DNA from: Lentisphaeria bacterium
GTDB lineage: Bacteria > Verrucomicrobiota > Lentisphaeria > Victivallales > UBA1829
Direction: 5' to 3'
Assembly (NCBI GenBank): GCA_003526375.1
Contig: DPDG01000024.1
Location: forward strand, 1 to 64,000
DNA length: 64,000 nucleotides
The translations under genes and the position numbers were made by a program. Below are positions 61,814 through 64,000 of this stretch, in pieces. How positions within the stretch are numbered: position 1 is the stretch's first letter; each line of letters begins with the position of its first letter. The notes under the pieces were generated by a model. The model made no database searches. It saw only the letters and a list, made by a program, of their open reading frames with translations, and was not told the origin of the DNA.

Positions 61814-62620
61814 ATGCATAAGATCTATTGGTTTTCCGGAACCGGCAATACCTTGTATGTTGCCCGCGAATTTGCAAAATCCTTTCCCGACGCCCAATTG
61901 CTTTCCATCGCCTCGCTGGATCGTGCCGAAGACGTTGTTTTAGGCTCTGAAATGACCGGTATCTTTTTTCCCGCCTACTGCATGGGGATTCCGCATATCA
62001 TGGAACAGTTTCTTGCACGGGTGGTGCCGCAGGAGAATGGCAACGGCGGAAAATACATCTATGCGGTCTGCACTTCCGGCATCAATCCCGGCGGCGCTTT
62101 GCCCATGATCGAGGATACGCTTGCGGAAAAGAAGATCAACCTGAACGCCTGTTTCCACATCCGTATGCCTTCCAACTATATCCCGCTTTCCAATCCGCCG
62201 GATGAGAAACAGCAGGCGGCTTTGTTTGCCAAGGCGGACAGAGCGATCCGGATTGCAGTGGTTGCGGTCAAAAAGCGCAGGAAGACGCGCCCTCTGCGTG
62301 TGTTTCCGATTGATACGTTCATGAAGTTCGTCTCGAAGCGCGCCGTGGCGACGCTGGAGGCCTCCGATAAGTTTTTCTGGGCTGCGGACACCTGCGACGG
62401 CTGCGGGCTCTGTTCCCGCATCTGCCCTGCGTCGAATGTCTCGCTGGACAGGGAGGAGCGTCCCGTATGGCATCATCACTGCGAACAGTGCATGGCGTGT
62501 CTCCAGTGGTGCCCGAAGCAGGCGATTCAGTATAAACAGTTGACGTTGAACCGCACCCGCTACCACAATCCGTTTGTCACCGCTTCCGAACTTTACCGGG
62601 TGAATGAGGATCGCGACTGA
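61814..62620 (+). CDS. EFR1-type flavodoxin/ferredoxin protein
   Basis: A 268-residue redox protein. The N-terminal 170 residues are a flavodoxin-like FMN domain (IYWFSGTGNTLYVAREFA is the FMN-phosphate loop, then FFPAYCMGIPHIME). The C-terminal part has two 4Fe-4S ferredoxin motifs: CDGCGLCSRICP and CEQCMACLQWCP, each Cys-x2-Cys-x2-Cys-x3-Cys. It fits the EFR1-family ferrodoxin group found in anaerobes and suggests an anaerobic host. I start at ATG 61814; TTG 61790 is possible. Its electron partners are unknown. It is convergent with the ABC permease. Confidence 0.9.
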   Translation: MHKIYWFSGTGNTLYVAREFAKSFPDAQLLSIASLDRAEDVVLGSEMTGIFFPAYCMGIPHIMEQFLARVVPQENGNGGKYIYAVCTSGINPGGALPMIEDTLAEKKINLNACFHIRMPSNYIPLSNPPDEKQQAALFAKADRAIRIAVVAVKKRRKTRPLRVFPIDTFMKFVSKRAVATLEASDKFFWAADTCDGCGLCSRICPASNVSLDREERPVWHHHCEQCMACLQWCPKQAIQYKQLTLNRTRYHNPFVTASELYRVNEDRD

Positions 62621-62637
62621 TATTTTCTTCAAAAGAT

Positions 62638-62666
62638 CCGGTGCTTTGCAAAACGCTCTGCACCGG
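62638..62666. terminator. Likely bidirectional terminator between convergent genes
   Basis: CCGGTGC (62638-62644) pairs with GCACCGG (62660-62666), then TTT on the plus strand; the loop is 15 nt. Confidence 0.45.
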
Positions 62667-62710
62667 TTTCAGGGCATGTAAATCTCTTTTGGGGACTTGT
62701 TTCTATGAAA

Positions 62711-63901
62711 TCAGGCTTTGGCGTCGATGGCTTTGCGGAGTCCTTCGCCGGCAAAATTGAAAGCGCAGACTGCAATGAAGATCGCGAGTCCGGGCCAGAG
62801 CATGAGGTGCCAGTAGGTGAGGGGGTCGGGAAACGCCTGGCGCAGAAGTTCGCCCCAGCTTGAGGTCGGGTCCTGAACTCCGAATCCGAGAAAGCTCAGG
62901 GAGCTTTCCGCAAGAATCGCCCCCGCGACTTCAAAAGTAAAGGAAACGAAGATCGGAGCGGAAACATTCGGCAGGAGATGAAACAGCAGAATCCGCCATA
63001 CGGGAGTCCCCATTGCTTCGCAGCTCTGGATATACTCCATCTTGCGCGCTTTGAGTGTTTCGCCCCGGACCAGCCGGCAGAGACCCGTCCAGCCGGTCAG
63101 CCCGATGACGAGGATCACCAGCAGGATCGACTGCCGCGAACCGTAATCCAGCATGATGGACATCAGGATCAGCAGCAGGAGAAACGTCGGAAAACAGATG
63201 ACAATCTCCACAAGGCGCATGACCAGCAGATCCGTTTTGCCGCCTTTGTATCCGGCGAAAAGCCCGATCACTGTCCCCAGACTCATTGCAATTCCCGTGG
63301 CGAGGAAGCCGACTGCCAGCGAGACGCGCGCCCCGTAGATCATCCGCGAAAGCACATCGCGTCCCGCATGGTCTGTCCCGAACCAGTGTTCGCGCGAGGG
63401 TTTCCGGTAAGGAACGGCTACCGTTTCAAACGGTCCGTAGGGGACGGGGGCGAATACCGCGAAATCCGGCGCTTTCATCGCAGACGCAATATCGCGCCAC
63501 GGAGTCTTGTCGATTTTGCGTCCGTGCATCAGGAACGGAATCAGAAGCAGGACGGCGAGAAACAGGGCGGAGAAGCGGAAGAACTTCCGGCGCATCCGGC
63601 GGGTGAAAATCCATAAAAGCAGAAGCAGCGGCAGGAAAAACATCAGGAAGTTAAAGGTCTTTTCAACAAACACTTCGGAACTTTCCGGCGAGATCACGGC
63701 GCTGAATGCCGGACTTGAAAGGGAACCGTTCATGAAAACAAGGAGCGGTTTCCCGTTGGCGATCAGCGGAGCGAATACGGCGACCGCACAGAGAAACAGG
63801 ATGGCGGCAAGCCCTGATACGGCGGTCCTGCTTTTCCGGAATTTCTTCCATATTTCGCGCGCGGCGGAATATTCCTGTTGCACTGCCGTTGCCTCCTCCA
63901 T
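62711..63901 (-). CDS. ABC transporter permease, OppC/DppC-like with extra membrane segment
   Basis: A 396-residue inner-membrane permease of the peptide/nickel uptake family. It starts with the OppC-type N-terminal segment (REIWKKFRKSRTAVSGLAAI). The DHAGRDVLSRMIYGARVSL block and the EAA loop (MEYIQSCEAMGTPVWRILLF) are standard, as is the end FNFAGEGLRKAID. Between the first helix and that block lies an insertion of about 100 residues with one or two more hydrophobic helices (FLMFFLPLLLLLWIF, FSALFLAVLLLIPFLM); classic OppC is about 300 residues. The ATG is 3 bp after the stop of the upstream gene. Its substrate is likely a peptide or oligosaccharide. Confidence 0.92.
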   Translation of the reverse strand: MEEATAVQQEYSAAREIWKKFRKSRTAVSGLAAILFLCAVAVFAPLIANGKPLLVFMNGSLSSPAFSAVISPESSEVFVEKTFNFLMFFLPLLLLLWIFTRRMRRKFFRFSALFLAVLLLIPFLMHGRKIDKTPWRDIASAMKAPDFAVFAPVPYGPFETVAVPYRKPSREHWFGTDHAGRDVLSRMIYGARVSLAVGFLATGIAMSLGTVIGLFAGYKGGKTDLLVMRLVEIVICFPTFLLLLILMSIMLDYGSRQSILLVILVIGLTGWTGLCRLVRGETLKARKMEYIQSCEAMGTPVWRILLFHLLPNVSAPIFVSFTFEVAGAILAESSLSFLGFGVQDPTSSWGELLRQAFPDPLTYWHLMLWPGLAIFIAVCAFNFAGEGLRKAIDAKA

Positions 63902-63904
63902 CTT

Positions 63905-64000
63905 TTACTCCAGTATCTTGAAAAGCTGTTCAAGTTCACGACAGAGCATCGGCGTGAAATCCGCCGCTCCGTTCCTTAACTTTGCCCTGAGTTCATCGAA
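63905..64000 (-). CDS. C-terminal end of a gene cut by the window edge
   Basis: The minus strand reads openly from base 64000 to a TAA at 63907-63905, giving 31 residues that end MLCRELEQLFKILE. I cannot name the family; it is not an OppB-like membrane C-terminus. The 3-bp gap to the permease start implies one operon with coupled translation. Confidence 0.6.
   Translation of the reverse strand, partial: FDELRAKLRNGAADFTPMLCRELEQLFKILE

Noticed and set aside
1..64000. CRISPR array, tRNA or rRNA genes
   Set aside because: I looked for regular direct repeats, cloverleaf patterns with GGTTCGA-type loops and conserved rRNA segments and saw none.

Overview
The window looks like chromosomal DNA from a member of the PVC superphylum, most likely Lentisphaerota (Victivallis-like). 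The signs are three pseudopilins with an H-X9-DG tail motif, a Minf_1886-type PVC-conserved protein, a very large GspK-like pseudopilin, many glycoside-hydrolase-like genes, and Gram-negative features (signal peptides, one lipoprotein, SurA-type chaperones). The taxonomic call is inference; no rRNA or tRNA gene was seen.

Left edge (1-2676): the 5' part of an IS4/DUF4372-type transposase runs off the left end on the minus strand. Two surface-polysaccharide glycosyltransferase genes follow; the first (GT4) is split by a frameshift, the second is WecG/TagA/CpsF type.

Region A (2869-19547): a near-consensus promoter leads into a GntR/FCD regulator and about 13 further same-strand genes with gaps from 79 bp down to overlaps. 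They encode exported carbohydrate-binding proteins (CBM9-like plus barrel, LamG), an H-X9-DG pseudopilin, an esterase-like hydrolase, a barrel glycosidase-like protein, a ten-repeat FG-GAP propeller protein, a PHP metallohydrolase, and then a compact catabolic set (DHDPS-family lyase, SDR, amidohydrolase, aldo/keto reductase). The last two genes are overlapping Cys/His-rich proteins of unknown function. I read this as an undescribed uptake and catabolic locus for one polyhydroxylated, perhaps acidic, substrate.

Region B (19548-25262): an unusual 21-bp perfect hairpin, a pseudopilin whose prepilin peptidase site is eroded, a DUF4838 protein with a duplicated C-terminal module, and a GHL6-like barrel protein.

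Region C (25263-48601), mostly housekeeping: lipA and a FabB-type synthase, a short MGMT-like protein, trpB without trpA, cysS, two SurA-related folding factors, a sigma-54 activator, an aminotransferase, a two-domain NDK with one degenerate domain, a GspI/J/K-like minor pseudopilin operon ending in a strong terminator, a membrane-embedded spermine-synthase-like protein, and a LysM lipoprotein.

Region D (48602-55080): an AraC regulator, convergent with a promoter-led minus-strand group of pseudopilin, GH20 beta-hexosaminidase and nitrilase-family amidase.

Right end (55081-64000): a zinc-ribbon membrane protein, a double M16 peptidase with the Minf_1886 protein, an alpha/beta hydrolase, argG, an EFR1-type flavodoxin/ferredoxin protein and an OppC-like permease preceded by the tail of another gene.

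A recurring theme is that each of the three glycan-related blocks carries exactly one H-X9-DG pseudopilin next to its glycosidase or glycan-binding genes.
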